DNA of 64,000 nucleotides from Micromonospora peucetia (GCF_900091625.1 NZ_FMIC01000002.1:2914001-2978000); one strand, 5' to 3'; shown: positions 45,954 to 56,493, counted from the stretch's first letter. Notes: generated from the sequence alone by a model not told the origin. A program made the numbers and translations.

Positions 45954-47219
45954 GTGACCAGGGAGTCTCCGATCAGCGCCGTGACCCAGCCAGCCCGCCT
46001 CTACCGCGCCCCCGAGCATCGGATGGCCGCGGGGGTGGCCGCCGGCATCGCCGACCACCTCGGCATCTCCGTGCTGCGGGTGCGGGTGGCCTTCATGGTG
46101 CTGCTCGGGCTGAGCGGGCTCGGCCTGCTGCTCTACGCGGCCTTCTGGGCGGTCGTGCCGCTGCGTCCGGGCGACACCGCCGTACCGCCGCGCAGGGACC
46201 TCGCCCAGTTGCTGCCGTTCGTGGCGATCGGCCTCGGGGTGCTGCTGGTGCAGGTGATGGTCTTCGACTCGGTCGGCGCGGCCGGCACCGCCGGCTGGCT
46301 GGTAGCGATCATCGCGGTCGGAGCCGGGGTGATCTGGCACCAGTCGGCTCCGGAACGGCGGCAGCAGTGGGGCGACTCCATGCCGGTGCCCTGGCTGGGC
46401 GCGGTGGTGGAGGAGAGCGACCGGCGGGCCTTCGTGCTCCGGTTCATCGGCGGCGGGGTGCTGGTCGCGGTCGGCATCATCGGCGTCGCCGCGGTGTACT
46501 CCCCGGCGCAGAACTTCGACGCCGTGCTCAACGGCGTGATCTTCGCCCTGGTCGGGCTCGCCGGGGTCGGCGTGGTGGCCGCGCCGGTGCTGTGGCGGAC
46601 GTACAACCAGCTCCGGTCGGAGCGCGAGGGCCGCATCCGCGAGCAGGAGCGGGCCGAACTGGCCGCTATGGTGCACGACCAGGTGTTGCACACCCTGGCC
46701 CTGATCCAGCGCAACGCGAGCGACGTGAAGGCCGTCCAGCGGCTCGCCCGGGGTCAGGAACGCTCGTTGCGCAACTGGCTCTACAAGCCCACCAGCTCGC
46801 CCACCGAGCGGTTCGCCGCAGCCCTGGAGCAGGCCGCCGCCGAGGTCGAGGACACGTTCGCGATCGCGGTGGAGGCCGTGGTGGTCGGCGACCGGGAGAC
46901 CGACGAGCGGGTTGGCGCGCTGGTGGCGGCCGCCCGCGAGGCGCTGGTGAACGCCGCCCGGCACGCCGGGGTGCAGACCGTCTCGCTCTATGCCGAGGTC
47001 GAGCCCGAGCAGGTCAGCGTCTTCGTCCGGGACCGGGGGAAGGGCTTCGACCCGGATACCGTGGAGGATCACCGGCACGGGGTCCGGGGCTCGATCATCG
47101 GGCGGATGAAGCGGCACGGCGGCCGGGCGGAGATCCGCTCCGAGCCGGGGGAAGGGACCGAGGTCCGGTTGATCCTGCCGATCACCCGGGACCCGGCAAC
47201 GGCGGAGAGGGACAAGTGA
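45954..47219 (+). CDS. PspC-domain sensor histidine kinase
   Basis: A 421-residue kinase. The N-terminal PspC region (APEHRMAAGVAAGIADHLGI plus a helix) is followed by four further transmembrane segments. The kinase core has the phospho-acceptor His in AMVHDQVLHTLALIQ, an N-box AAREALVNAARHAG and a G-box DRGKGFD. This architecture is an actinobacterial envelope-stress sensor. GTG 45954 has no clear ribosome-binding site, and GTG 45981 is an alternative. The stop overlaps the ATG of the response regulator gene. Confidence 0.9.
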   Translation: MTRESPISAVTQPARLYRAPEHRMAAGVAAGIADHLGISVLRVRVAFMVLLGLSGLGLLLYAAFWAVVPLRPGDTAVPPRRDLAQLLPFVAIGLGVLLVQVMVFDSVGAAGTAGWLVAIIAVGAGVIWHQSAPERRQQWGDSMPVPWLGAVVEESDRRAFVLRFIGGGVLVAVGIIGVAAVYSPAQNFDAVLNGVIFALVGLAGVGVVAAPVLWRTYNQLRSEREGRIREQERAELAAMVHDQVLHTLALIQRNASDVKAVQRLARGQERSLRNWLYKPTSSPTERFAAALEQAAAEVEDTFAIAVEAVVVGDRETDERVGALVAAAREALVNAARHAGVQTVSLYAEVEPEQVSVFVRDRGKGFDPDTVEDHRHGVRGSIIGRMKRHGGRAEIRSEPGEGTEVRLILPITRDPATAERDK

Positions 47220-47905
47220 TGACCGAGCAGTCGATGGAACCGGTCGAGGGGGCGGCTGCCCGCGCCGCGCGGCTGCGGGTCTTCCTCGTCGACGACCACG
47301 CCATGTTCCGGGCGGGGGTCCGTGCCGAGCTGGGGGCGCACGTCGAGGTGGTGGGCGAGGCGAGCACCGTCGGCGAGGCGGTCACCCGGATCGCCGCCAC
47401 GTCGCCCGACGTGGTGCTGCTCGACGTGCACATGCCTGACGGCGGCGGCCGGGCGGTGCTGGAGGCGATGCGGCGTACCCACCCGCAGGTCAAGTTCCTG
47501 GCGCTGAGCGTCTCGGACGCGGCGGAAGACGTGATCGGGCTGATCCGGGCCGGCGCGCGGGGCTACGTCACGAAGACGATCTCCCCGGAGGAGCTGGCCG
47601 CCGCGGTCCGCCGGGTGGCCGACGGCGACGCGGTGTTCAGTCCCCGGTTGGCGGGGTTCGTGCTGGACGCGTTCGCGGCCCGTCCCGACGCCCCGGTGGC
47701 CGATCCGGAGCTGGACCAACTCACCAACCGCGAGCGCGAGGTGCTGCGGCTGCTCGCCCGCGGGTACGCCTACAAGGAGATCGCCAAGGAGCTCTACATC
47801 TCCATCAAGACCGTGGAGACGCACGTGTCGAACGTGCTCCGCAAGCTCCAGATGTCCAACAGGTACGAGTTGTCCCGCTGGGCGGCCGATCGTCGGCTCG
47901 TGTGA
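47219..47905 (+). CDS. LuxR-family response regulator
   Basis: A 228-residue NarL/LiaR-type regulator. The receiver has an acidic pair in FLVDDHAMF, the phospho-acceptor Asp in VLLDVHMP and Lys in VTKTI. The LuxR HTH is LTNREREVLRLLARGYAYKE, then ISIKTVETHVSNVLRKL. ATG 47219 overlaps the kinase stop (ATGA-type coupling), so it is the cognate regulator. Likely targets are the two PspC genes carrying the TCAGGG element. Confidence 0.93.
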   Translation: MTEQSMEPVEGAAARAARLRVFLVDDHAMFRAGVRAELGAHVEVVGEASTVGEAVTRIAATSPDVVLLDVHMPDGGGRAVLEAMRRTHPQVKFLALSVSDAAEDVIGLIRAGARGYVTKTISPEELAAAVRRVADGDAVFSPRLAGFVLDAFAARPDAPVADPELDQLTNREREVLRLLARGYAYKEIAKELYISIKTVETHVSNVLRKLQMSNRYELSRWAADRRLV

Positions 47906-48093
47906 TCCATTTCTTCCCGTAATTTCGGATGAAAGCGACGAATTCGGTCCACAGGGGCTGACAAGCGATCAACTTTCGTCTCATAATGCCCCGTCGCGTT
48001 CTCGCGTGCGGGTGGTGCACATCCCGCGGGAACGGCGGCTTCACGCAACCCGCCGTGCGCGGGTCACCCCTGGGGAGAGGTGCACGAATCTTG

Positions 48094-49251
48094 ATGTTCG
48101 GACAACGAGGACGACGCTGGGCGCGGATCGCCCTGGCGACCGTCGCCGGTGGCGCCCTGGCGCTCGGCTCCGCACTTCCGGCCGCCGCCACTCCGGCCAC
48201 CGGCGTGGCCAAGACGGCGGGCGCCAGCGCCAAGCTGATGCTCAACGGCAAGGTGGGGCAGCAGAGCGCGCTCGCGCTCGAGATCGACGGCAAGCTCGTC
48301 CCGGCCTTCTGCATCGACTACCACACCAAGGTGGCGCTCAACGAGAAGTACCAGGAGGGCACCTGGGGCGAGTCCCAGGTGAAGAACCTCGGCAAGGTGC
48401 AGTGGGTGCTCACCCACGGCTACCCGAACGCCGACTCCGCCAAGCTGCTGGCCGCCGCCGGTGCCACCGCGCCGGCGCAGGCCGACGTCGACAACCTGCT
48501 CTACTTCGGCACGCAGACCGCCGTCTGGCACTTCAGCGACGAGGTCAAGCTCGGTGACTGGGTCGAGGGCAAGGACCTGCTCGCCAAGGACAAGTACGAC
48601 GTGGTCAAGAAGGTCCGCGACTACCTGGTCGCCAACGCCACGGACCAGCCCGAGCCGAAGGCCGACCTGAGCGTCGACCCGGCCAGCGCCAAGGCCACCG
48701 TCGGCGAGAAGGCCGGCCCGTTCACGGTCAAGGGCCCGGCGGGCGAGATCACCGTCGCGGCCAGCGGCGGCTCGGCGGTCGACGCCGAGGGCAAGCCGGT
48801 CACCACGACCACCAACGGCGGGCAGTTCTGGCTGACCGCGGACGGCGCGGGCGAGGTGAAGGTGACTGTTTCCGCCCAGGGCTCGGTCTCCTTCGGCCGG
48901 GTCTTCCTCTTCACCGGCGAGCGCGCCGCGCAGAAGCTGATCCTCGGCGGCAGCGCTGGCGAGACCGTGACCGCCAAGGCTGGGGCCGCGTTCGCCGCCG
49001 CCCCGACCGAGTCGCCGACGCCGAGCGCCCCGGCGGAGTCGCCATCGCCGAGCGCGCCCGCGGAATCGCCGTCGCCGACCGCCCCGGTGGACAGCCCGGC
49101 CCCGTCGACCTCGCCCGCGAGCAGCGGTGGAGACCTGCCGCTGACCGGCTCCCCGATCGCCGCCGCGATCGCGGGCGGCGTGGCCCTGCTGGCCGCCGGC
49201 GCGGTCGCCGTGCTGGTGTTCCGTCGTCGCAAGCTGCGTTTCACGGCCTGA
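48094..49251 (+). CDS. Cell-wall-anchored thioester-domain surface protein (LPXTG)
   Basis: A 385-residue exported protein. A signal peptide occupies residues 1-32 (ends ALPAAA). The thioester (TED/TQXA) domain has Cys73 in AFCIDYHT and Gln141 in FGTQTAVWHFSD, the pair that forms an internal Cys-Gln thioester for covalent attachment to targets. A beta-rich middle domain and a (Ser/Pro/Glu) repeat linker follow. The sortase signal LPLTG, a hydrophobic segment and FRRRKLRF end the protein. ATG 48094 follows GGGGAGAGG. A 20-bp terminator follows. Confidence 0.9.
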   Translation: MFGQRGRRWARIALATVAGGALALGSALPAAATPATGVAKTAGASAKLMLNGKVGQQSALALEIDGKLVPAFCIDYHTKVALNEKYQEGTWGESQVKNLGKVQWVLTHGYPNADSAKLLAAAGATAPAQADVDNLLYFGTQTAVWHFSDEVKLGDWVEGKDLLAKDKYDVVKKVRDYLVANATDQPEPKADLSVDPASAKATVGEKAGPFTVKGPAGEITVAASGGSAVDAEGKPVTTTTNGGQFWLTADGAGEVKVTVSAQGSVSFGRVFLFTGERAAQKLILGGSAGETVTAKAGAAFAAAPTESPTPSAPAESPSPSAPAESPSPTAPVDSPAPSTSPASSGGDLPLTGSPIAAAIAGGVALLAAGAVAVLVFRRRKLRFTA

Positions 49252-49267
49252 TCGACGTCCGTTGCAC

Positions 49268-49313
49268 GGCTCCGGCCCCGGCACCGCCCTCGCGCGGTGC
49301 CGGGGCCGGAGCC
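49268..49313 (+). terminator. 20-bp perfect hairpin terminator
   Basis: Arms 49268-49287 and 49294-49313 pair without mismatch around a 6-nt loop, 16 nt after the surface-protein stop and before the convergent PIG-L gene. It may serve both directions. Confidence 0.9.
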
Positions 49314-49368
49314 CGTTCGGCCGCGGCGCGGTGGCGTTGTCGGCGGCGGGCGGACCGCACCGTTCAGC

Positions 49369-50103
49369 TCACCCGGTGCGCAGCACGGTGAAAGACTCGG
49401 CCAGCCGACCGGCCGGCAGCCCGGCCTCGTCCGCCGCAGCGGTGAGCTGGTCCCGCACCCAGGTCGCCACGTCCATCCGCCCGGTCTGTGAGCGGTGTGC
49501 CGCCATGGCGGCGACCTTGCGCGCGTACCGGTCGGTGACGTCGACGGCATGGTCCGGCGCGGGGCCGCCGGCGTACCAGATCTCCCGGACCACCCACGGC
49601 TCCAGCCCCTCGGCCAGCAGCTCCTGGTGGGCGAACCGGTTGCGCGCGTCCGGGTAGACCGCGCAGGTGGTGGCCTCGCCCACGGCGAGGTGGTCCGGGT
49701 GACCGGGCCCGACGAGCTGCTCCCACCGGCGCAGCGGCGAGTTGGTCAGTACCCGGTCGGGCCGGAACCGGCGGATCGCCGCCGTGATGTCCCGGCGCAG
49801 GTCGAGCGTCGGGGCGAGGGTGCCGTCGAGGTACCCGTCGAGAAACTCGACCTGCCGTACGCCGACCGCGGCGGCTGCCGCCCGCTGCTCCTCCTCCCGT
49901 AGTCGGCCCACCTCGGCGCGTGGGATGTCGTCGGACCCTCCGGAGTCGCCCCGGGTGACAAGCAGGTACGACACGTCGACACCCTCGTCCACCCAGGTGG
50001 CGATGGTGGCCGCACAGCCGAAGTCGACATCGTCCGGATGGGCAAAAACGGCCAACGCGCGGACGACGTCGGCGAGCACCGGAGCAGAAGCGGGGAAGCT
50101 CAC
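49369..50103 (-). CDS. PIG-L family (LmbE-like) deacetylase
   Basis: A 244-residue zinc-dependent N-acetyl deacetylase fold. The AHPDD motif (VFAHPDDVDFGCAATIA) supplies zinc ligands and the base. GPGHPDHLAVG gives the third His. Family members include MshB and Mca of mycothiol metabolism. This sequence lacks features that would let me choose between them. It is a single gene converging on the surface-protein terminator. Confidence 0.88.
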   Translation of the reverse strand: MSFPASAPVLADVVRALAVFAHPDDVDFGCAATIATWVDEGVDVSYLLVTRGDSGGSDDIPRAEVGRLREEEQRAAAAAVGVRQVEFLDGYLDGTLAPTLDLRRDITAAIRRFRPDRVLTNSPLRRWEQLVGPGHPDHLAVGEATTCAVYPDARNRFAHQELLAEGLEPWVVREIWYAGGPAPDHAVDVTDRYARKVAAMAAHRSQTGRMDVATWVRDQLTAAADEAGLPAGRLAESFTVLRTG

Positions 50104-50535
50104 AGCCGCCGAGCCTACGCCGGGGTCAGCACCCCCGCCGAACCATGTCTTTCCTGCTCAGAGCGGTACGACCGGCGTACATCATGATCTTTTTTCAGGT
50201 ATCGGCAACGTGGCGACCAACTAACGGCTTGATAACGGCACCTTCACGGAATGGGCCGGTGGGTGTCACAGTGGCAACACCTCAGCCCCGGTGTGAGGCA
50301 CTCCGTACGGCCTGACGACCGCGGACCCCGCCTGTCGGCGGTGTGCCGTGGTGGTCTCGTGTGCGCGGTGCCGATCGCGAACGGTCGAGGTGGCCCGGCG
50401 GATCGGTACAACAGTTTGTCCCGAATTCACTGCGGTGAAACCGGCTTCCCGTGATGCGGGTCGCCGGACGTGTCACCCCACCACGTGCGTGAAACCCACG
50501 ACGGATCCAGGTTCAGAAAGAGGAGGCCCCTCGGA
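50104..50535. other. Long upstream region of the opp operon
   Basis: 432 bases without a recognised gene. It includes an AT-rich run (ATCTTTTTTCAG near 50190) and TTGATA at about 50230, possible promoter parts. The strong AGGAGG of oppA lies at 50521-50526. No leader peptide or riboswitch fold was recognised. Confidence 0.4.
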
Positions 50536-52179
50536 ATGAGAGTCTCGAAGCGGGCAAGCAGCGCGGTCGCGCTGGGCGCGGCGTTCGCGCTCGTCGCGTC
50601 CGGTTGCTCGAGCAGCGACGGCGACGGCGGCGACGCTGGCGCGAGCGCCGACGGCAAGATCACCATCGACGGCACTCAGCCGGAGGTCGGCCTGGTCCCG
50701 GCGGCCACCACCGAGACCGGTGGTGGGGCGATCATCGACTGGCTCTGGACCGGTCTGGTCGAGTACCCGAACGACGGCAGCGCGCCGCGCAACGCGGCCG
50801 CCGAGTCGATCGAGACGACCGACTCCAAGGTCTACACGATCAAGATCAAGAAGGACGCGAAGTTCCACGACGGCACCGTCGTCAAGGCCAAGAACTTCGT
50901 GGACGCCTGGAACTGGGGTGCCTACTCGCCGAACGGCGCGCAGAACGGCAGCTTCTTCGCCGACATCCAGGGCTTCGAGGACGTCCACACCGAGGACCCG
51001 GACGGCGCCGAGGGCCCGCAGAAGGCCCCCGAGCCCAAGGCCAAGGAGATGTCCGGCCTGAAGGTCGTCGACGAGTTCACCTTCGAGGTGACCCTCGCCG
51101 CGCCGACCGCCGTGTTCCCGACCAAGCTCGGCTACAGCACCTTCATGCCGCTGCCGGACGCGTTCTTCACCCAGGGCGCCGAGGCGTTCGGCAAGAAGCC
51201 GATCGGCAACGGCCCGGTCAAGTTCGTGTCGTGGGAAGACGACGTCATGATCAAGCTGACGCGCTTCGATGACTACTCCTTGAACGACAAGATGAAGATC
51301 AAGGACGTCGACATCAAGCTGTACCAGGACGACACGGCGGCGTACAACGACCTGCTCGCCGGCAACCTGGACTTCCAGCAGCAGATCCCGGTGTCGGCCA
51401 TCGCGGGCGACAAGTGGAAGACCGACCTGGGCCCCCGGGCCATCTCGTCGACCACCCCGTCGACCGGCATCATCGCCTTCCCGATCTACGACAAGCGCTT
51501 CCAGAACGCCAAGCTGCGCAAGGCGATCTCGATGTCGATCAACCGCCAGGAGATCACCGACAAGATCTTCTTCGGTTCGCGCAAGCCGGCCGACAGCTGG
51601 GCCAACCCGCTGACCCCGGGCGCCAAGGCCGGTAACTGCACCTCCTGCCAGTTCAACGTCGACGAGGCCAAGAAGCTCTTCGCCGAGTCTGGTGGCTTCA
51701 CCGGTGAGCTGGTCATGTACTACAACGCCGACGCCAGCCACAAGGAGTGGATGGAGGCCGTCGCGCAGCAGGTCAAGACGAACCTCGGCATCAACGCCCG
51801 CGCCGAGGGCGTGCCGACGTTCGCGGTGTTCCGTCAGGGCATCAACGCCGGCAAGATGAAGGGCATGTACCGCGCCGGCTGGCAGCAGGACTACCCGGAC
51901 GTGGAGAACTGGGTCAACCCGCTCTACGTGAGCGGCGGTTCCTCGAACGACGGCAAGTACAGCAACCCGCAGGTGGACGCCCTGGCCAAGGAGGCCATGG
52001 CCGCGCCCAGCCTGGAGGCCTCGCACGCCAAGTACGCCGAGGCTGTCGCCCTCATCGACCAGGACGTCCCCTCGATCCCGGTCTACTTCCAGGGCCAGCA
52101 GTCCGGTCACTCGGAGAAGATCAAGAAGCTCGAGGTCTCCAACGTCGGTGAGCTCGACCTCACCTCGGTCGAGCTCTGA
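50536..52179 (+). CDS. oppA: Oligopeptide ABC transporter substrate-binding lipoprotein
   Basis: A 547-residue SBP family 5 lipoprotein with lipobox VASGC (Cys about residue 25). Segments typical of OppA/DppA are FHDGTVVKAKNFVDAWNWG, PIGNGPVKF and RAGWQQDYPD. It captures peptides outside the membrane for the oppBCDF importer. ATG 50536 follows AGGAGG by 9 nt. A strong hairpin after the stop likely boosts its level over the other subunits. Confidence 0.93.
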   Translation: MRVSKRASSAVALGAAFALVASGCSSSDGDGGDAGASADGKITIDGTQPEVGLVPAATTETGGGAIIDWLWTGLVEYPNDGSAPRNAAAESIETTDSKVYTIKIKKDAKFHDGTVVKAKNFVDAWNWGAYSPNGAQNGSFFADIQGFEDVHTEDPDGAEGPQKAPEPKAKEMSGLKVVDEFTFEVTLAAPTAVFPTKLGYSTFMPLPDAFFTQGAEAFGKKPIGNGPVKFVSWEDDVMIKLTRFDDYSLNDKMKIKDVDIKLYQDDTAAYNDLLAGNLDFQQQIPVSAIAGDKWKTDLGPRAISSTTPSTGIIAFPIYDKRFQNAKLRKAISMSINRQEITDKIFFGSRKPADSWANPLTPGAKAGNCTSCQFNVDEAKKLFAESGGFTGELVMYYNADASHKEWMEAVAQQVKTNLGINARAEGVPTFAVFRQGINAGKMKGMYRAGWQQDYPDVENWVNPLYVSGGSSNDGKYSNPQVDALAKEAMAAPSLEASHAKYAEAVALIDQDVPSIPVYFQGQQSGHSEKIKKLEVSNVGELDLTSVEL

Positions 52180-52194
52180 TCCGAACGGTCTGAC

Positions 52195-52232
52195 CCCGGG
52201 TCGGGCTCACCTACCGGTGAGCCCGACCCGGG
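52195..52232 (+). terminator. oppA-oppB intercistronic hairpin
   Basis: A perfect 17-bp stem (CCCGGGTCGGGCTCACC and complement) has a TACC loop, starting 16 nt after the oppA stop. Probable partial terminator or mRNA stabiliser within the operon. Confidence 0.8.
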
Positions 52233-52326
52233 CCGTTCCGCGAGGGGTGTCACCACACTCCCTCGCCACGTCTGTCATCCCCGTGTCGGCCGTCCGACGC
52301 GCGCCCCCTGTCTGGAGGACCACCCC

Positions 52327-53253
52327 ATGGGCCGTTATCTGTTGAGACGGCTACTCCAACTCGTCCCGGTCTTCTTCGGGACGACGTTCCTGATCTACTG
52401 GCTCGTGTGGTCGGTGCCCGGTGACCCGTTCGCGGGCAAGTGTGGCGAGCGTCCCTGCCCTGACAGCTTCGTCAACATGATGACCGAGAAGTTCAAGCTC
52501 GACGAGCCGCTCATCGTGCAGTACGGCAACTACATGAAGAACCTGATGCAGGGCGACTTCGGCCAGAACTTCGGCGGTCGGGAGATCGGCGACATCATCG
52601 CCACGGCGTACCCGAACACCCTGAAGCTGGCCCTGGTCGCGCTGGCCATCGAGGCGGTCATCGGCCTCGCCGCGGGCGTGCTGACCGGCCTGCGCCGCAA
52701 CGGCTTCCTGGACAACCTCGTCCTGGTCTCGACCCTCTTCCTGATCGCGCTGCCGGTCTTCGTCATCGGCTTCGTGGCCCAGTGGCTGCTCGGCGTGCAG
52801 TGGGGCATCGTCAAGCCGACGGTCTCCAGCGAGATGCGGTTCTCCGAGCTGATCGTGCCCGGCTTCGTGCTGGGCAGTGCCTCGATGGCGTACATCGCCC
52901 GGTTGGCCCGGACGAGTATCGCGGAGAACCGCCGCGCCGACTACGTCCGCACGGCGATCGCCAAGGGCCTGCCGATGCGCCGGGTGGTCGGGGTCCACCT
53001 GCTGCGCAACTCGCTCATTCCGGTGGTGACCCTGCTCGGCACCGACCTCGGCGCCCTGATGGGCGGCGCGATCGTCACCGAGGGCATCTTCCAGATCAAC
53101 GGGATCGGCCAGCAGGTCTACCGCGCGATCGTCACCAAGGAGAGCGCTACCGTTGTCTCCATCGTGGTGGTCCTGGTGCTCGTCTACCTGCTGATGAACC
53201 TGCTGGTCGACCTGCTCTACGCCGCCCTGGACCCGAGGATCCGCTATGAGTGA
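52327..53253 (+). CDS. oppB: Oligopeptide ABC transporter permease OppB
   Basis: A 308-residue inner-membrane permease with six predicted helices. It starts GRYLLRRLLQLVPVFFGTTF, a family-typical N-terminus, and carries the EAA loop region ADYVRTAIAKGLPMRRVVGV for ATPase contact. ATG 52327 follows CTGGAGGACC. The stop (TGA 53251-53253) is in the first copy of a duplicated ATGAGTGA. Confidence 0.93.
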   Translation: MGRYLLRRLLQLVPVFFGTTFLIYWLVWSVPGDPFAGKCGERPCPDSFVNMMTEKFKLDEPLIVQYGNYMKNLMQGDFGQNFGGREIGDIIATAYPNTLKLALVALAIEAVIGLAAGVLTGLRRNGFLDNLVLVSTLFLIALPVFVIGFVAQWLLGVQWGIVKPTVSSEMRFSELIVPGFVLGSASMAYIARLARTSIAENRRADYVRTAIAKGLPMRRVVGVHLLRNSLIPVVTLLGTDLGALMGGAIVTEGIFQINGIGQQVYRAIVTKESATVVSIVVVLVLVYLLMNLLVDLLYAALDPRIRYE

Positions 53254-53333
53254 GCGCAGCGAACGAACCATCATCGCGGTGTGCGCGGGCGCTCGTGCCC
53301 GTGCCGAGCGGAGCGAGGTGCGGGCATGAGTGA
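53246..53333 (+). repeat. 80-nt insert with duplicated ATGAGTGA at the oppB/oppC joint
   Basis: ATGAGTGA occurs at 53246-53253 (spanning the oppB stop) and at 53326-53333 (the oppC start). The 80 nt between the two copies contains GAGCGCAGCGAACGAACCAT and GCCGAGCGGAGCGAGGTGCG, sequences that look like dispersed actinobacterial repeats. Removing it would restore a direct oppB/oppC overlap. Confidence 0.85.
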
Positions 53334-54303
53334 CCCGAGTGCCGCCTCGATCGTCAGCACGCCGCCCGCGCAGGCGCCGAACGCACTCGGTGCGCCGACC
53401 AACGCGGGCCTGCCGGAGAACGCCCGCCAGGAGAAGCCGCGCGGCCTGCTCGGCGACGCCTGGCGCGACCTGCGCCGCAAGCCGCTGTTCTGGATCTCCG
53501 CGACGTTCATCCTCCTCTTCCTGCTGATGACCGCCTTCCCCTCGCTGTTCAGCTCCGGCGACGCGGAGAACGGCAGCCTGCAGAACAGCCTCGTCGGCCC
53601 GTCGTCGGAGGCGTGGTTCGGCTACGACCTCCAGGGCCGCGACGTCTTCGCCCGGGTGATCTACGGCGCCCGCGCGTCCATCGTGGTGTCCGTGCTCTCC
53701 GTGCTCGGTGTGCTGCTCTTCGGCGGTGCCATGGGCATCATCGCGGGCTACATGGGCGGCTGGGTCGACGCGGTGCTCTCCCGTATCGCCGACGTCTTCT
53801 TCGGCCTGCCGTTCGTGCTGGGCGCCATCGTCATCCTGACCACCTTCAACGGGTCGGGCACGAGCAACGGCAAGACGGAGATCATGGCTCTGGTGAGCAT
53901 GTCGCTGATCGTGCTGGGCTGGCCGGTCGTGATGCGGCTGATGCGCTCCTCGGTGCTGGCCACCAAGGAGGCGGACTACATCGTCGCGGCCCGGGCGCTG
54001 GGCGCCAGCACCGGTCGGATCATCCTCAAGCACCTGCTGCCGAACTGCCTCGCGCCGCTGCTGGTCTACGGGACGATCCTGGTCGGCTCGTACATCGGCG
54101 CCGAGGCGACGCTGTCCTTCCTGGGCGTCGGCCTGAAGAGCCCGGTGGTGTCCTGGGGCATCATGATCAATGAGGCGCAGAGCCTCCTCCGCGTCGCGCC
54201 GTACCTGCTCTTCTTCCCCGCCGGGTTCCTCGTCACCGCCGTGCTGAGCTTCGTGATGCTCGGCGAGACGGTCCGCGAGGCCCTCGATCCGAAACTCCGC
54301 TAG
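53326..54303 (+). CDS. oppC: Oligopeptide ABC transporter permease OppC
   Basis: A 325-residue permease. An N-terminal cytoplasmic segment of about 50 residues precedes six helices. Characteristic text includes LGYDLQGRDVF-type WFGYDLQGRDVFARVIYG, the EAA loop ADYIVAARALGASTGRIILK and the C-terminal FLGVGLKSPVVSWGIM. I chose ATG 53326 rather than the upstream GTG 53281 because ATG 53326 reconstructs the ancestral overlap with oppB. Confidence 0.92.
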   Translation: MSDPSAASIVSTPPAQAPNALGAPTNAGLPENARQEKPRGLLGDAWRDLRRKPLFWISATFILLFLLMTAFPSLFSSGDAENGSLQNSLVGPSSEAWFGYDLQGRDVFARVIYGARASIVVSVLSVLGVLLFGGAMGIIAGYMGGWVDAVLSRIADVFFGLPFVLGAIVILTTFNGSGTSNGKTEIMALVSMSLIVLGWPVVMRLMRSSVLATKEADYIVAARALGASTGRIILKHLLPNCLAPLLVYGTILVGSYIGAEATLSFLGVGLKSPVVSWGIMINEAQSLLRVAPYLLFFPAGFLVTAVLSFVMLGETVREALDPKLR

Positions 54304-54314
54304 GGGAGATTCAG

Positions 54315-55344
54315 TTGTCCGACATTCTGGTGTCCGAGCAGTCCGCGACCGGCGCGTCCGGTCGCCCCTCGGGCAGGTTGCTCGAGGTCGACGACCTCCG
54401 GGTGGAGTTCCGCACCCGGGACGGCGTCGCCAAGGTCATCAACGGGGTCACGTACCACGTCGACGCGGGGGAGACCCTCGCCGTGCTCGGCGAGTCCGGC
54501 TCCGGTAAGAGCGTCACCGCGCAGACCGTCATGGGCATCCTCGACACGCCGCCCGGCTTCGTCACCGGCGGTCAGGTCCGCTTCCACGGCAAGGACATGC
54601 TCGCCATGGCCTCCGAGGAGCGGCGCCGCATCCGCGGCGAGGGCATCGCGATGATCTTCCAGGACGCGCTCTCGGCGCTGAACCCGGTCTTCACCATCGG
54701 GTTCCAGATCGCCGAGCAGTTCCGGGTGCGGCGCGGCATGAGCCGCTCCGACGCCAAGAAGCGCGCGATCGAGATGCTCGACCAGGTCAAGATCCCGAAC
54801 GCCAAGGGCCGGTTCAGCAACTACCCGCACCAGTTCTCGGGCGGTATGCGGCAGCGCGCGATGATCGCGATGTCGCTCGCCCTGGACCCCGAGGTGCTGA
54901 TCGCCGACGAGCCGACCACCGCGCTCGACGTGACGGTGCAGGCGCAGATCATGGACCTGCTCGCCGAGCTCCAGCGTGAGCGGCAGATGGGCCTGATCCT
55001 GATCACCCACGACCTCGGCGTGGTGGCCGACGTCGCGGACCGGATCGCGGTCATGTACGCGGGCCGGATCGTCGAGGAAGCCAACGTCTACGACCTGTAC
55101 GCCAAGCCGGCGCACCCGTACACGATCGGCCTGATCAACTCGATTCCGCGACTCGACGAGCGGGGTCAGCAGCTCCGGACGATCAAGGGTCTCCCGCCGA
55201 ACCTGATGAACATCCCGCCGGGCTGCCCGTTCAACCCGCGTTGCCCCATGGTGCAGCCGGTCTGTCGGGAGAAGATCCCGCCGCTGCTGCAGGTCGGCTC
55301 CGGCCGGGCCAGCGCCTGCCACTTCGCCGAGGAGCTGGTGAACC

Positions 55345-55352
<8 letters not shown>
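54315..55352 (+). CDS. oppD: Oligopeptide ABC transporter ATPase OppD
   Basis: A 345-residue ATPase. Walker A is GESGSGKS, signature FSGGMRQR, Walker B LIADEPT and H-loop LITHDL. The C-terminal Cys-rich oligopeptide-type tail (PPGCPFNPRCPM, then CHFAEE) may bind an Fe-S cluster as in related transporters. The start is TTG 54315 with GGGGAG 6 nt upstream. The end overlaps oppF by 8 nt. Confidence 0.93.
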
Positions 55353-56358
<1,006 letters not shown>

Positions 56359-56363
56359 CCCCC

Positions 56364-56410
56364 ACGGAACCGCCGGCCGACGTCATCGCGACGACGGCCG
56401 GCGGTTCCGT
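56364..56410 (+). terminator. opp operon terminator
   Basis: A perfect 16-bp stem (56364-56379 with 56395-56410) and a 15-nt loop that itself has a short stem. It begins 5 nt after the oppF stop. Confidence 0.85.
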
Positions 56411-56493
56411 CGTTTCCGGGTCACCGTCACCGCCGCGCCCACCCCGGCCCCGGGGGAGCGCGGCGGGCCCGCCGGCCGCTGCCGCCGTACGCC

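Noticed and set aside
53281..53325. Upstream GTG start for oppC
   Set aside because: It would translate the inserted repeat. ATG 53326 lies in the duplicated ATGAGTGA and rebuilds the natural overlap with oppB.
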